Below, in pieces: positions 1-10,370 of a stretch of 64,000 nt of DNA. The DNA lies in the NCBI GenBank assembly GCA_964017185.1, contig OZ024879.1:44151883-44215882 (forward strand). The letters run 5' to 3'. The translations under genes were made by a program, and so were the position numbers. Position 1 is the first letter of the stretch; every line of letters begins with the position of its first letter. The DNA is from Rugalucina vietnamica (taxonomy: Eukaryota > Mollusca > Bivalvia > Lucinida > Lucinidae). The notes beneath the pieces are model-generated. The model was not told where the DNA came from and made no database searches. It was given only the letters and a program-made list of their open reading frames with translations.

Positions 1-1
1 G

Positions 2-2515
2 CTTTTTGTACCTTGGCGAAATGAACAAAAAGATTTGATAGGTTCTTTTGATACATATGAAGCTCACTATGAGTCTGTCAAGACATTATTGATATCCAAA
101 AGAAATGAGTATGAGCACCATGCTGAAGAACTTGAGCTTGCACGACAGATGATGGAAGCTGAGGAAAGGGACTATGATCAAATTGCACCAAATGCAGAGC
201 AAGAAAATAGGGAGGCAGAAGAAGAAGGGACAGGAGAGTCAGAAAAGTTTGTTTGTTTTAACCCAAGTAGAGTTGTGGAGCAGAGACATTATGATATTGG
301 CATAGAACTACAGTCTACTTGCTCAGTGCCCCCAGTAGAAACTAGTAGCATTTTATTACCAGAAGATGAATACTTACAACTACTCAGAAGTCTTAATTTG
401 AGACAAAGAGAATTCTTTAACCATATTGTGCACTGGATTAAATGTAAAGATGAACCTGTCTATGCTTTTCTAACAGGAGGGGCAGGTGTTGGTAAATCGG
501 TAGTGATTCGAGCACTTTATCAAAGTCTCTTCAGGATTTTGAATTTGAAAGATGGAGAAAATCCAGATGATAAGAGAATTCTGCTGTGTGCATATATGGG
601 CTTTGCTGCTTTTAATATTAGTGGCCAAACCATTTGCTCTGCATTCCACAGGAAAATGTATCAAAAGGGAAGCAATCATCTTTCAGCTGATGAGTTAAAT
701 ACATTCAGAATTAAGTACAGACATCTGAAAATTATCATTATTGATGAAATATCAATGGTAGGCAACATGACACTAAGCTTTATAGACACTCGTTTACAGC
801 AGCTGATGGGAACAAAAGAAGTTTTTGGTGGTTTAAGTGTTATTGCTGTTGGGGATCTTTACCAGCTTAAGCCAGTAGGTGATTACTTGATAAGTCTTGA
901 TTTGAAAAAGGGAGCATCTTCACTGGGAAGGAACTTATGGAAAGAGCTCTTTACAATGTACGAATTGGTTGATATCATGAGACAGAAAGACGACCTAGCA
1001 TTCGCACAGTTATTAAACCGTCTTCGATTGAATGAAATGACAGAGGAAGACAAACAAAAGCTACAGACACGTGTTGTTGATCGTGAAACTGGTGACTATC
1101 CAAAGGATGCCCTTCATTTGTTTGCGCAGAATTATTATGTAGACCAACACAATGACACTATTTTGAGTCAGTTGCCAGGAGAAAAGTATGTGATATCATG
1201 CCATGACAGTGTTGTCTCAGCACACATTCCTGCCAACAGGCACCAGTCCTTGATTGATAAGCTCCCAAAGGACTATGGACAAACAGGCCAGCTAAAGAAG
1301 TCATTGACAGTAGTTGTTGGAATGATTGTTGTTCATACAGCTTATGTAGATGTAGAAGACGGTTTAACCAATGGTGCTACTGGTGTGGTTAAACACATCG
1401 ACTTCAGGTGGATGGAAGGAACAAACCGTCCTAGCATTATTTGGGTATTGTTTGATGACCCTCGGGTTGGTAGAGCAACACGTGAGAAAAACAGGAAACT
1501 TTACAACTCAAGCATTCATGCAGACTGGACACCTGTATTTGAAACACAGCGAACATTTATACATAACTACAAAACATTTCAGAGAAGCCAGTTCCCAGTG
1601 ACACCAGCTTCAGGAAAAACAGTCTGGAAAGCTGAAGGTGCAACAGTTGACAAGGTAGTTGTTGATTTGTCCCAGCAGCCTATAAGGAAAATACCACACG
1701 TTCACTATGTTGCATTTAGTAGAGTGAAAAAGCTGGAAGATTTATATATACTGAATATGAATGAAGCTGCTATGGCGCTAGATGATGATGTGAATGTAGA
1801 GATGCAAAGGCTACGCACAGATGCTGCCCTAGAACTGTGTTATGTTCCTCTGTATAAAATCGGATCAGACAAAACCAAAATCGCATTCAATAATGCTAGA
1901 TCCTTGCATAAACATTATAGGGAAGTTCAATTTGAACCAAATGTGTTGGCAGCAGATATCATTGGATTTGCTGAAACAAGATTATGTAGTAGGGATGAAA
2001 ATGTACATTTTGCCCTGAAACGGTACAGACTTATAAGACTTGATGACACAGTAAAAGAGACAAACAACAGACCATATCATGGACTTGCATTGTATGTAAA
2101 GTTGTACTTGCAGATCCAGAAAGTTGTGAAAATGCAATGTAAGTCATTTGAATTCATATTCACGGGCACATTCAGCAGTCAACGAGGTTATGCTCAAGTT
2201 GTTGTGTTGTACAAATACCCAAAAAGTTCACAAACTGATTTTAGAAATGATATTCACTGTCATCTTAGGCCAGTTATAGATCTGGATGCTAAATTAGTCA
2301 TATTAGGGGACTTCAACATACAGATAGATTGTGCCAGTACAGGATTTGTGGATTTTGTGGAGACATTATTTGGATGTATGCAACATATTAAACAATGTAC
2401 AACTGACTCTGGATCAATACTAGATTTGATATTTTCAAATTCTGAAGGATTTTGTGATGTCATTGAGGCTTATTGGTCTGATCATAAACTCATATATTGT
2501 GCCTTAGACAAGTAG
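2..2515 (+). CDS. Helentron (Helitron-2 type) RepHel-endonuclease protein, C-terminal part
   Basis: The reading frame is open to the window edge, so the start codon and the HUH Rep domain lie upstream. The first codons read LFVPWRNEQKDL, a segment typical of Helitron helicases just before the motor domain. A PIF1/SF1B helicase follows: Walker A GGAGVGKS at nt 476-499, a GFAAFNISGQT segment near nt 600, Walker B DEISMVG from nt 743, motif III GDLYQLKP near nt 851, and C-terminal motifs near nt 1630 (AEGATVDKVVVDLSQ) and nt 1705 (VAFSRVKKLEDLYIL). From about nt 1875 an endonuclease/exonuclease/phosphatase-type domain is fused in frame, with NNARSL, ADIIGFAETRL, VILGDFNIQID (near nt 2300) and a final SDH near nt 2476. 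A PIF1 helicase followed by an EEP endonuclease is the Helentron architecture. The role is rolling-circle transposition. The visible 838 codons have no frameshift. Family assignment is strong; whether the copy is active is unknown. Confidence 0.9.
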   Translation, partial: LFVPWRNEQKDLIGSFDTYEAHYESVKTLLISKRNEYEHHAEELELARQMMEAEERDYDQIAPNAEQENREAEEEGTGESEKFVCFNPSRVVEQRHYDIGIELQSTCSVPPVETSSILLPEDEYLQLLRSLNLRQREFFNHIVHWIKCKDEPVYAFLTGGAGVGKSVVIRALYQSLFRILNLKDGENPDDKRILLCAYMGFAAFNISGQTICSAFHRKMYQKGSNHLSADELNTFRIKYRHLKIIIIDEISMVGNMTLSFIDTRLQQLMGTKEVFGGLSVIAVGDLYQLKPVGDYLISLDLKKGASSLGRNLWKELFTMYELVDIMRQKDDLAFAQLLNRLRLNEMTEEDKQKLQTRVVDRETGDYPKDALHLFAQNYYVDQHNDTILSQLPGEKYVISCHDSVVSAHIPANRHQSLIDKLPKDYGQTGQLKKSLTVVVGMIVVHTAYVDVEDGLTNGATGVVKHIDFRWMEGTNRPSIIWVLFDDPRVGRATREKNRKLYNSSIHADWTPVFETQRTFIHNYKTFQRSQFPVTPASGKTVWKAEGATVDKVVVDLSQQPIRKIPHVHYVAFSRVKKLEDLYILNMNEAAMALDDDVNVEMQRLRTDAALELCYVPLYKIGSDKTKIAFNNARSLHKHYREVQFEPNVLAADIIGFAETRLCSRDENVHFALKRYRLIRLDDTVKETNNRPYHGLALYVKLYLQIQKVVKMQCKSFEFIFTGTFSSQRGYAQVVVLYKYPKSSQTDFRNDIHCHLRPVIDLDAKLVILGDFNIQIDCASTGFVDFVETLFGCMQHIKQCTTDSGSILDLIFSNSEGFCDVIEAYWSDHKLIYCALDK

Positions 2516-2758
2516 ATATTCAAATGATAAATGGCAAATTCATAATCCCACAAAGATGGAAAGCTGAATTTTTAATGAACTAAATAGTCTTATTTACTAA
2601 GGTTAGCTATTAAATTGTTACTTGGTTCAGATAATCACTATGCCTCTAAACATTTTTCAACTTGTATAGCATTACAAAGTATAGAATTGAAGAGAAAAAT
2701 TGCAGGGCGTAACCCCACTAGGTTAAATTTGGTGGCTTAGCAAGTTTTGGGGTTGCCA

Positions 2759-2760
<2 letters not shown>
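2516..2760 (+). mobile_element. Helentron 3' tail with terminal hairpin candidate
   Basis: Noncoding sequence after the stop codon. At 2731-2760 GGTGGC pairs with GCCACC, and AACCCC (2711-2716) can also pair with GGGGTT (2749-2754), giving a compact structure just before a T run. Helitron-type elements carry a hairpin near the 3' end, so this is a plausible terminus, but no second copy is present here to fix the boundary. Confidence 0.4.

Positions 2761-2800
<40 letters not shown>
2761..2800. repeat. poly-T run
   Basis: Forty consecutive T directly after the hairpin at the presumed Helentron end. Confidence 0.9.
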
Positions 2801-2851
2801 CTTTAAATATTCTCAAGTAACAATGCTGGAGAGAATAGATGATAAACACTA

Positions 2852-2894
2852 GGATAATTTCTCACTTTTTTCACATTTGAGTGAGAAATTATCC
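2852..2894. repeat. inverted repeat, 15-bp stem
   Basis: GGATAATTTCTCACT and its exact reverse complement flank a 13-base spacer. It lies just beyond the poly-T run and could be a small foldback or part of the element's end. Confidence 0.6.
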
Positions 2895-4570
2895 GAATGT
2901 GTTCTTTTTTATTCTTTTTTATGTACAAGTCAAATTCTAACTTTTTTTGTAATGCATTGTCAAATTAGAGGTAGAATTAATGAAACTGTGACTATAACAT
3001 CATGTTTAAATAGAATCTCAAATATACAGTAAACTACTGATTTCAGTAAAAGGAAGCAGTTTGATGCATTGTAAAAATTTTATTGTAATGATACGGTGAA
3101 AACTGTTATAGCAAGTGCTTTATAGTTTTATATAAAAATGTATAAATGTTTGGCAAGCAGATATGCTTTGTTACAGGGTTCTGCAAAAGGATATTATTAC
3201 ATTGTGATGAACAGCGAGTGGCAGTGCTTTTTTATTTTAAAGAACCTGGATAATAATGGATGGCTGTGAGTGTTGGACAGATTCTCATGTTGTTCCACAA
3301 AAGTATAGTTACATAGAGCTTGATTCCGAGTTGATTATGATGTACATCATAATTAAAAGAATATATAATTTGCAAATATGTATATGGTATACAGATTTAA
3401 ATGAAAATGAAGATCTTGAAAATGATAGATTGAAAAAATAATAGAAATATCATATCAGTGCATGTATTTGTATTTTGTTGTGTAAAAACTTGCATACAAT
3501 CTTATGTTCATTGACAAGTTCATGATCATATTATCCAGTAATAATGTGACATTACTTTACCTATTTTCTATGTTGTGGTCTGCTTTGTATAATTTTTAGA
3601 TTAAATTAAACTGTACCATTACATTGGTTTTTACAAGTATCTATTTTAGTCAGAGAAATGTAATAGCATAATTTCAGTCTTTGAATGTTTTCCAAGTCTT
3701 AATGTTATAGACACAGTCTCATGACTTCTACATCTATCAATCAAGATTCAGGATTAAGTTTCTTCATATTTTTTCTCTTCATTTTATTTTAAAGATTGTC
3801 ATTAGATTACAATAGCTCTCATTTGTGTAGTATTTTTGTGTTTTAGTTATAAGTGTCTAATCTTAATGGATTTTAATAGAAAAGTATAAGAATCAGTGTA
3901 GTATGAGTATAGATATTAAAAGTATTGGATAAAGAAACTAGTTGTTTTCACTGAAACTCCAATTGCAGCAACTAATTTGGCTTGCCTGGGAAGCACTGTT
4001 GAAATGGTGACACTTGGTTGATTCTGACCTATTGATTACAAAGTTGAATATGAAAGGACAGACAAGTACCGGGCTAGTAGAAGGTATTAAAGCAATGATC
4101 ATAACTGGCACAATGAGAACAAAGTCTGAAAAACACATAGCAAACAACCAAATTTACAAATAGGTACTGATACAAGGACAACATAATATGGTAAGCAGGG
4201 TGAACAGCTGTTTCCCAAAAGGCTATCAAACTCCACACCGAAACATAATTAGAGAGAATCACAGTAAAAGTACAATCTTTGAATGCTCATCAATATAAGT
4301 TTACTGTAATTTAGGTTTAACTAGGTGCTTAATATTATGTTAAATTAGAACTGGCACAATTTGAAGGAAATACAAATAATTCATGAGATTTGATCATTTG
4401 ATTTCCTGTTTTATGTTCCACTCAATAGCTAAAGGCATTTACGCAAGACTGGAGAAACTTGGAATTGAACCTGGAATCTTGAGGAGTAGCTTAACAAACA
4501 TGCTTTGGTTGCACGTGAACTTCCTCCCAGAACAGTTGATGGCTTTCTATTAGTGTTTTATATGAAAAAC
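2895..4570. other. noncoding stretch, no gene recognised
   Basis: AT-rich sequence with short random ORFs only. No splice-bounded exon, RNA gene or repeat shared with the rest of the window was recognised. Confidence 0.5.
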
Positions 4571-4572
4571 CT

Positions 4573-4603
4573 CAGGTGAGCGTTTGCAGGACCATTGGTC
4601 CTC
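4573..4603 (+). repeat. orphan 3' end of the AGCTCACC mollusc repeat
   Basis: CAGGTGAGCGTTTGCAGG followed by ACCATTGGTCCTC matches the 3' end of the long tandem repeat at 40911-40943, including the GGACCATTGGTCC palindrome. The remainder of the repeat is absent here. Confidence 0.6.
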
Positions 4604-4654
4604 TGGTTACTATCTGAGCTAGAAGACAAAATATGAGGCGGCCTCTTATAACTT

Positions 4655-4748
4655 TATTTTCAGTGTAGTTGTGACTGCCATCGGGCCACAACAGTGTGCC
4701 TGTCATATTGTTCTCAAGCTACACCCACTCTAGTTGACCCGGCAAACA
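4655..4748 (+). repeat. dispersed repeat, interrupted by a MITE
   Basis: This segment and 5122-5168 together match 22059-22196 (shared words: TTGTGACTGCCAT, CCACTCTAGTTGACCCGG, GGACTGCATCGGCGAC). The 4749-5121 MITE sits between the two halves here and is absent from the second copy. Confidence 0.7.
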
Positions 4749-5121
4749 CATCAGGACAACATGTCCGTACAATATATACCCCCTTAAATCCCACTTTTAT
4801 ACAGTAAAACTGGGGTTTGCAGGGGTATACGCATTTTTCTTATTTTTGCTCCAAAACATAGATTGTGGGTACTCGTTAGAACCGCCTCGGCGAGGCGGTT
4901 CTAACGTGTACCCACAATCTATGTTTTGAGCAAATATTTTTGCTCCAAAACATAGATTGTGGGTACTCGTTAGAACCGCCTCGGCGAGGCGGTTCTAACG
5001 TGTACCCACAATCTATGTTTTGAGCAAAAATAAGAAAACTATCAAAAGTTTTCTACTGAAAATTTTCAATTTTTATAACTTAAAAAATCTCCATATATTG
5101 CATGGGCAAGTTTTCGTAATG
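4749..5121 (+). mobile_element. MITE family 1 copy with duplicated central hairpin
   Basis: Family 1 begins CATCAGGAAAACATGTCC and ends GGGCATGTTTTCGTAATG, imperfect inverted termini. The centre is a hairpin of about 55 bp per arm meeting at CCGCCTCGGCGAGGCGG. In this copy the whole hairpin occurs twice in tandem (about 4842-4930 and 4939-5027). No transposase is encoded. Confidence 0.85.
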
Positions 5122-5171
5122 GGACTGCATCGGCGACGGATGGTTCCCTCATTGTCACGCTAAAGATATAT

Positions 5172-5651
5172 GAGCCGCGACGCCAGAAAACCGGTCTTCG
5201 AGGTTTCCGACCAGGACCCAGTTGTTCAAAACTAACGACATTGTTAGTTAACGTTTCGTTAAAATTTCAAACATTAATATTACAAATACACTGTTATTTT
5301 TTGTTGAAAAAATGTGAGAATCCTTTGCAAAGGATTCTCACATTTTTTTCAACAAAAATAACAGTGTATTTGTTACTTTAGCTGATATATGCTTAACAAA
5401 TTTATGTCTTAACGATATCGTTAAGCTAACGATGCTTTGAACAACTGGGCCCAGGTTTGACACAAACCGGTCTGTACAACAACAGAATATAGATAGAAGC
5501 TTCAAATTTTGGATATAAGTAGAAAAGGGATTGAACTATCCGAGTTGCGAAAATAAAGGCGCTGATCAGATCAGCTTCGCATTTACTGCGAAGCTGATCA
5601 GCGCCTTTGTTTTCGCATAGCCAACAATCCGGTTTTATCATGACGCGGCTC
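5172..5651 (-). mobile_element. MITE family 2 copy with 4-bp TSD ATAT, disrupted by MITE family 3
   Basis: Ends GAGCCGC and GCGGCTC are flanked by ATAT at 5168-5171 and 5652-5655. The centre is the family hairpin (GCGAAGCTGATCAGCGCC arms) near 5557-5620. A family 3 MITE occupies 5212-5454, so this copy is about twice the normal 215-240 bp. Superfamily is not assignable from a 4-bp AT-rich target site alone. Confidence 0.85.
5212..5454 (+). mobile_element. MITE family 3 copy, nested
   Basis: Terminal repeats read CAGGACCCAGTTGTTCAAA at the left and the complementary TTTGAACAACTGGGCCCAG at the right. A central hairpin of roughly 35 bp per arm (AATAACAGTGTATTTG at its outer end) meets at GAATCCTTTGCAAAGGATTC. 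It shares termini and outer hairpin arms with 5731-5949 but differs at the hairpin tip. Confidence 0.8.
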
Positions 5652-6150
5652 ATATCTCACCAACAAGGGAGTGGATAAGAGATACGATACATATCAATGA
5701 AATGTACATGTACACTCGACAACTGCAAAACAGGGACCAGTTGTTCAAAATTAACGATATCGTTAGTTAACGATTCGCTAAAATTTCAAATGGCAATATT
5801 ACAAATACACTGTTATTTTTTGTTGAAAAAAAAATGTACATTTTATCAACAAAAATAACAGTGTATTTGCTAATAGTCGGCATTTACTTAACAAGTTAAG
5901 GTCTTAACAACGACGTTAAGCTAACAAAGTTTTGAACAACAGGGCCCTGAAGTTTTACAATGACTTGGTTTTTGTGTTAGACTTACAGAACATAACAAGT
6001 AAATTATCAATGTATACATATGTATACGTATTATATAAGAACATTTTTTCTGTTGTTATTTAAAATGCGAAATATCTTAAATAACCTACCCCCATTGTAC
6101 AGTATAACAACCCAGTTTTCTCAATGTCGAGTTACACTATATGGACTTAA
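5652..6150. repeat. inverted copy of 22560-23015
   Basis: Matches the reverse complement of 22560-23015: AGAGATACGATAC, a GTATACATATGTATAC-like stretch, GAAATATCTT, TGTACAGTATAACAACC and CAGTTTTCTCAAT occur in corresponding order. The MITE at 5731-5949 is missing from the other copy. Confidence 0.65.
5731..5949 (+). mobile_element. MITE family 3, second copy
   Basis: CAGGGACCAGTTGTTCAAA at the left and TTTGAACAACAGGGCCCTG at the right, with a central AATAACAGTGTATTTG hairpin. It is 219 bp long. The related locus near 22740-22770 lacks it. The target duplication could not be resolved. Confidence 0.8.
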
Positions 6151-6166
6151 TCGCACAAGTGCAAAG

Positions 6167-6210
<44 letters not shown>
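6167..6210. repeat. poly-A run
   Basis: About 44 A in a row. Lysine-rich ORFs over it are artefacts. Confidence 0.95.
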
Positions 6211-6211
<1 letters not shown>

Positions 6212-6600
6212 GCTTCATTACGAGGACAATAAATGCTTCGACATGAGAAAAATGGTTTTAGGGTTTCAAAATCTCCAATACGAGCTACGCGAAAGAAAAG
6301 TTAAAAGGTACAGGAAGGCAGCGATCAGGGAATGGCACAACGAGAAAGAAAATCCCACTCCAAAAACCAAAGCGGGAAAACTTAACTGATACTTGAAAAT
6401 TTACTGCAACGCTCTTTGGCTCCATATTGCCAAATCTAAAGGGTCACTGACGAGGCTTGAATAGCCGAAACCGCGGTATGGCCCATCGGCTTTCTCGTAA
6501 ATATGCTCACTGTTCTTAAAAGGATCTCAGTAGTATTTTTCATACTAAGAAAACATATCGTAAGCCGAGTTAGCAGCTATTTCAAGTTTTCAGTTTCATG
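6211..6600 (-). repeat. dispersed repeat D (CCAAAAACCGAGGTGGG type) and CCGAAACCGCGGTATGG segment
   Basis: AAAAGGTACAGGAAGGCAGC, CACTCCAAAAACCAAAGCGGG and GCCGAAACCGCGGTATGGCC recur at 36545-36780, 37370-37460, 44706-44770, 48170-48300, 50046-50270 and 59085-59470. No coding capacity is evident. Confidence 0.6.
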
Positions 6601-6743
6601 ATGAAAACGAAAACAGGCATATCAACGTCGGTACTATATGACGACATCAAATAGACGTTGGTGGCGGGGGTTGTGTCCCCACTAGGACTTTGCTATATGT
6701 TTTGGCATAACGTATTTTGATTAAGTCTTAAAAATGTCTTATA

Positions 6744-6785
6744 TGCATCCAAGTGGCATATACACTTATATGCCACTTGATGCAT
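6744..6785. repeat. short palindrome
   Basis: TGCATC, CAAGTGGCATATA and their near-exact complements flank a 4-base centre. Confidence 0.7.
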
Positions 6786-6809
6786 CCTAAGGTATTTAAG
6801 ATAATTTTC

Positions 6810-7090
6810 CAACAGGTTAACATTTCCGTGACATGTATACCCCCTTAAACCCCACTTTTATATAGCAAAACTGAGATATGCAGGGGTATACCTTTATCAT
6901 ATTTTTGCTCCAAAACATAGATTGTGGGTACTCGTTAGGACCGCCTCGGCCAGGCGGTTCTAACGTGTACCCACAATCTATGATTTGAGCAAAAATAAGA
7001 AAAAATAATATATAATTTATTTCCAGTGAAATATTTTATTTTTAATACCAAACAATTTTCTGTATATTCCATGGGCGTATTTTCGTAATA
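6810..7090 (+). mobile_element. MITE family 1, diverged
   Basis: Left end CAACAGGTTAACATTTCCGTG is a decayed form of the family start. The central hairpin (CCGCCTCGGCCAGGCGG) and the right end CATGGGCGTATTTTCGTAAT are recognisable. Confidence 0.75.
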
Positions 7091-7264
7091 TGTTCGTTCA
7101 TTTTCTAAGGCTTTTGATCAGGTTGCAGTGATCCTAATAGTACTCGTGATACATTACACAAATCACACACTGAAACAACAAAAGTAGGACAAAATCATAA
7201 ACGTTAAAGTAAGGCAGTCAAAGGCATGTGCGCGTATCCCTTTCTTAGATAGACACAGTCTGTC

Positions 7265-7541
7265 CATTAGGAAAACTTTCCCATGCAATAAACAGATATT
7301 TTTGAAGTTGTAAAAAATGAAAATTTTCAGTAGAAAAATTTTAATATTTTTCTTATTTTTGCTCAAAACATAGATTGTTGGTACACTTTAGAACCGCCTC
7401 GGCGAGGCGGTTCTAACGAGTATCTACAATCTATGTTTTGGAGCAAAAATAAGAAAAATAGGTATACCCCTGCATACCCAGTTTTGCTATATAAAATGGG
7501 GTATGAGCGGGTATACTTTTCACGGGCATGTTTTCCTGATG
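7265..7541 (-). mobile_element. MITE family 1 (copy-1 specific)
   Basis: Starts CATTAGGAAAAC and ends CATGTTTTCCTGATG, with the central hairpin at about 7365-7440. The paralogous position near 23443 reads AGTCTGTCTGGAACC without the element. Here CTGTC precedes it and CTGCC follows it, suggesting a 5-bp duplication, but other copies do not consistently show this. Confidence 0.85.
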
Positions 7542-7788
7542 CTGCCTGGAATCTATACTGTGTCAGTGTGACCCGAAAGCCAACATGAAATAGCCTAATA
7601 GTTAGCTGCACGCACTTAGGGCGCCTATTTTCCTGATGCATTTGTCCAATTACAATATTTGTTCAACTGGATACCCTTATGCTGTGGGTTTGCCTATGAG
7701 TTAGATTTCTTACGTACTCTTGTTAAGAAAAGTACAGACATGATATGTACCAATAAAAGATGCACTTTGCTTAAATTTTGTTTGATAT

Positions 7789-8047
7789 TATCAGGAAAAC
7801 ATGGCCGTGCAATGAATACCCCATTTAAACCCCGCTTTTATATAGTTAATCCGGGGTATAAAGGGGTATAAATATTTTTTACTATTTTTATCCAAAACAT
7901 AGAATGTGGGTACTCCTAGGCGGTTCTAACGTGTACCCTCGATCTATATTTTGAGCAAAATTATTAAAAATATATTTCTTCTTTCTGGTGAAATTTTCAA
8001 TGTTTACAGCTAAAAATCTGTATATTACTTGGGCAAGTTTTCGTAAT
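7789..8047 (+). mobile_element. MITE family 1, old copy shared by both duplicates
   Basis: TATCAGGAAAACATGGCCGTG at the left and GGGCAAGTTTTCGTAATT at the right. The hairpin is eroded. The paralogue at 23691-23958 has the same element at the same place, so it predates the duplication. Confidence 0.75.
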
Positions 8048-8250
8048 TCCAAATTGACAGGTCCCTGGTTGGATGATGGGGTGTGTCTTTATGGAGACGT
8101 ATTACATGTAACACAACATAGTACTGGTTTAATATCCAGGAAATGGTGGCTCCGTTTTGACTTTACTGAGAAATGCTGACTGGAACGTTAATCACGAGTC
8201 CCTGTATTATAAAGTCCCCGCTTTACTCAATCCTCGCCCCACCTTGAACA

Positions 8251-8400
8251 ACGTGATCTCTGTGGCCGAGTGTTAGTGTCAGTCTTCGAATTGGGAGGTC
8301 TTGGGTTTTATTCCCACTGACGCTAAGTTGTGAACTTTGGCAAGTCGCATTAACTTACTATAGTAATACCAAGAAATTTGAGGAACGAACAGTCAATCTT
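8251..8400 (+). repeat. tRNA-derived SINE
   Basis: A-box-like TGGCCGAGTGTTAGTGTC and B-box-like GGTCTTGGGTTTTATTCCC about 30 bases apart, followed by a tail with GGCAAGTCGCATTAACTTAC. The paralogous copy is at 24398-24530. It is not a functional tRNA gene, because no cloverleaf can be closed. Confidence 0.65.
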
Positions 8401-8545
8401 CAACAGCTAGTCAGTCACATGCCTGATTTCCTGTTATGTTACCAATGTGGCCTAGCTAAAATGGTAATACATGTAGTTGGTGTATATTTTTCTTAATGCA
8501 GATTGAATCAAACTTTCAGACATTAAGGGCAATACTCTGCTACCA
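8385..8545 (+). repeat. fragment related to the mariner-type MITE at 47181-48111
   Basis: Shares AGTCACATGC, GATTTCCTGTT and TGCAGATTGAATCAAA with the interior of that element. Both ends are missing. Confidence 0.4.
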
Positions 8546-8968
8546 CATAAGGTAAATAACCACGAGAAATTTTCTTTTCATCTTCCCAAGGCGACTCTAC
8601 ATAAAATTTGACTTTAACTGGCCAAGAGAAAATTAAGTTTTTATTTTGATTGCAGATTACTTTTGTCTAAGGTCATGAAATGGCATTGACCTTGACTATT
8701 CACATTTCATAAACTCAATAGGCTGTCTGTATGTACCAGCTTCAAGATCACAGGCTACAAATTTTCTGAAAAGTCAAACGTTTCCGCGTTTTCCCATTGA
8801 AAAGTCTAATAATCTTGTCGCAAAATAGATCAAGATTTATTTATACAAACTATGACGGGACAGAGCCCTCGATGCCACGTACGAAGTTTAATTGAAATCA
8901 GACTACTGGTATTTGTGAAGAGTTTGACAATATATTGGTTTGGTGGTCATCTTGAATATATGACCTGG

Positions 8969-9212
8969 TCCCGAGGTTATAAAACTTTTTTCAAGCTCAG
9001 CTCAGCTCAGCTGAGCATGAAATTTCAACTGCTCATAAATGTTGAAATAATCAAAATTAGTGGAAAATTCAGGTTCAAAACTCAAAAACTAGTAATTCAT
9101 CCTGCTCATAAATGTTAAAATGCCAACAATTGATGGCATTTTAACATTTATGAGCAGGATAAATTTTAGACTCAGTTGAGCTGAGCATGAAAAAATCTTT
9201 ATAAGCACGGAT
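8969..9212 (+). mobile_element. MITE family 4 with 5-bp TSD CCTGG
   Basis: Flanked by CCTGG at 8964-8968 and 9213-9217. The host is a diverged copy of the mollusc repeat (normally GACCTGGATTATTTAT), so the empty site can be inferred. Termini are related inverted repeats (GAGGTTATAAAAC... and ...CTTTATAAGCACGG) with clustered AGCTCAGCTC units. The core palindrome spans about 9098-9166 around CCAACAATTGATGG. Confidence 0.75.
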
Positions 9213-9572
9213 CCTGGATCATTTATACAAACTTTGGATCATTTTCCCAATAAGACCACACATAAAACTTGGTTTTCATTGGTGGTGTGATTTCTGAGAA
9301 AATAACGTTTTAATTCTAATATGTAAATGACAATTGGCCAAGGTCAATATTTGACCTATAGGTTGAATACTCAAATCACTCGCCTGTTTCAAACAAATTT
9401 AGGTAAAAAAATAGACACATTTCAGAAGAGCCAGTGTTTCCACTTCTTCCCAATGAAAAGTTAATGTACATGCAACCAAATTTGATATTGCCGTAAACTA
9501 AGTCAAGGTCAACGCAACGTCATGATTAATGAACACTTTGATTGGCTAGATGTCCCGCTGCTTCATACTAGG

Positions 9573-9855
9573 CATTACGAAAACTTGCCCATGCAATATA
9601 CAGAGATTTTTTCAGAAGAAAAAAAAATTGAAAATTCCATTGAAAAAAGAATTGATTTTTTTTAAATATTTTTGCTCAAAACTTAGACTGTGGGTACACG
9701 TTAGAACCGCCTCAACGAGGCGGTTCTAACGAGTACACACAATCTATGTTTTAAAGCAAAAGTAGGAAAAATAGGTAGAGCCCTGCATACCCCAATTTTA
9801 CAATATGAACGTGGGGCATAAGGGGGTATTCATGACACGGACATGCTTCCTGATG
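9573..9855 (-). mobile_element. MITE family 1, shared by both duplicates
   Basis: CATTACGAAAACTTGCCC start and CATGCTTCCTGATG end. The right half is also present at 25433-25575, so the insertion predates the duplication. Confidence 0.8.
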
Positions 9856-10079
9856 GTTTCTCTGAAAAATGTCCACCATTTCTTGAGCATTAAACGATGC
9901 CTTTACTATAAGCTCATCCTGTTTATTAGCCTGACGGCTCAGGTAAGCTAAAACTTTTCTGGTTGAGTAAATGTACTTTGAGATTCTTGCGAGTGTACTT
10001 CAGTCAAAATTGATCGCTAAAATACTTCGCGTACACGGATTTCTCAGTTGTTGTTGGACGATTGATAAAACAGGTAATA

Positions 10080-10370
10080 TTACTAAAACTTGCCCATGCA
10101 ATATACAGAGATATGTTCAGCTTTAAAAAAATTAAAATTTCAGAGATATTTTCAGCTTTAAAAAAAAATAAAATTTCATTCGTAGTTTCTTTTTTTTTTT
10201 TTTTTATTTTTTTCTTGTTTTTGTTCAAAACATAGATTGTGGGTACTGTATAGAACTAACATGTACCCACAATTTATGTTAAGGAGAAAAAAAAGAAGAA
10301 AACTAGGCATACCCTGGAAATTCCAGTTTTACAATATAAAAGATGGGCTTAACACGGATATAGGTGGCCA
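10080..10370 (-). mobile_element. MITE family 1, decayed
   Basis: AAAACTTGCCCATGCAATATA, ACATAGATTGTGGGTAC and a shortened hairpin remain. The paralogue lies at 26060-26290. A T run occupies part of it. Confidence 0.6.

Noticed and set aside
6020-6389. Lysine-rich ORFs over poly-A; Phe-rich ORFs over poly-T
   Set aside because: Homopolymer artefacts.
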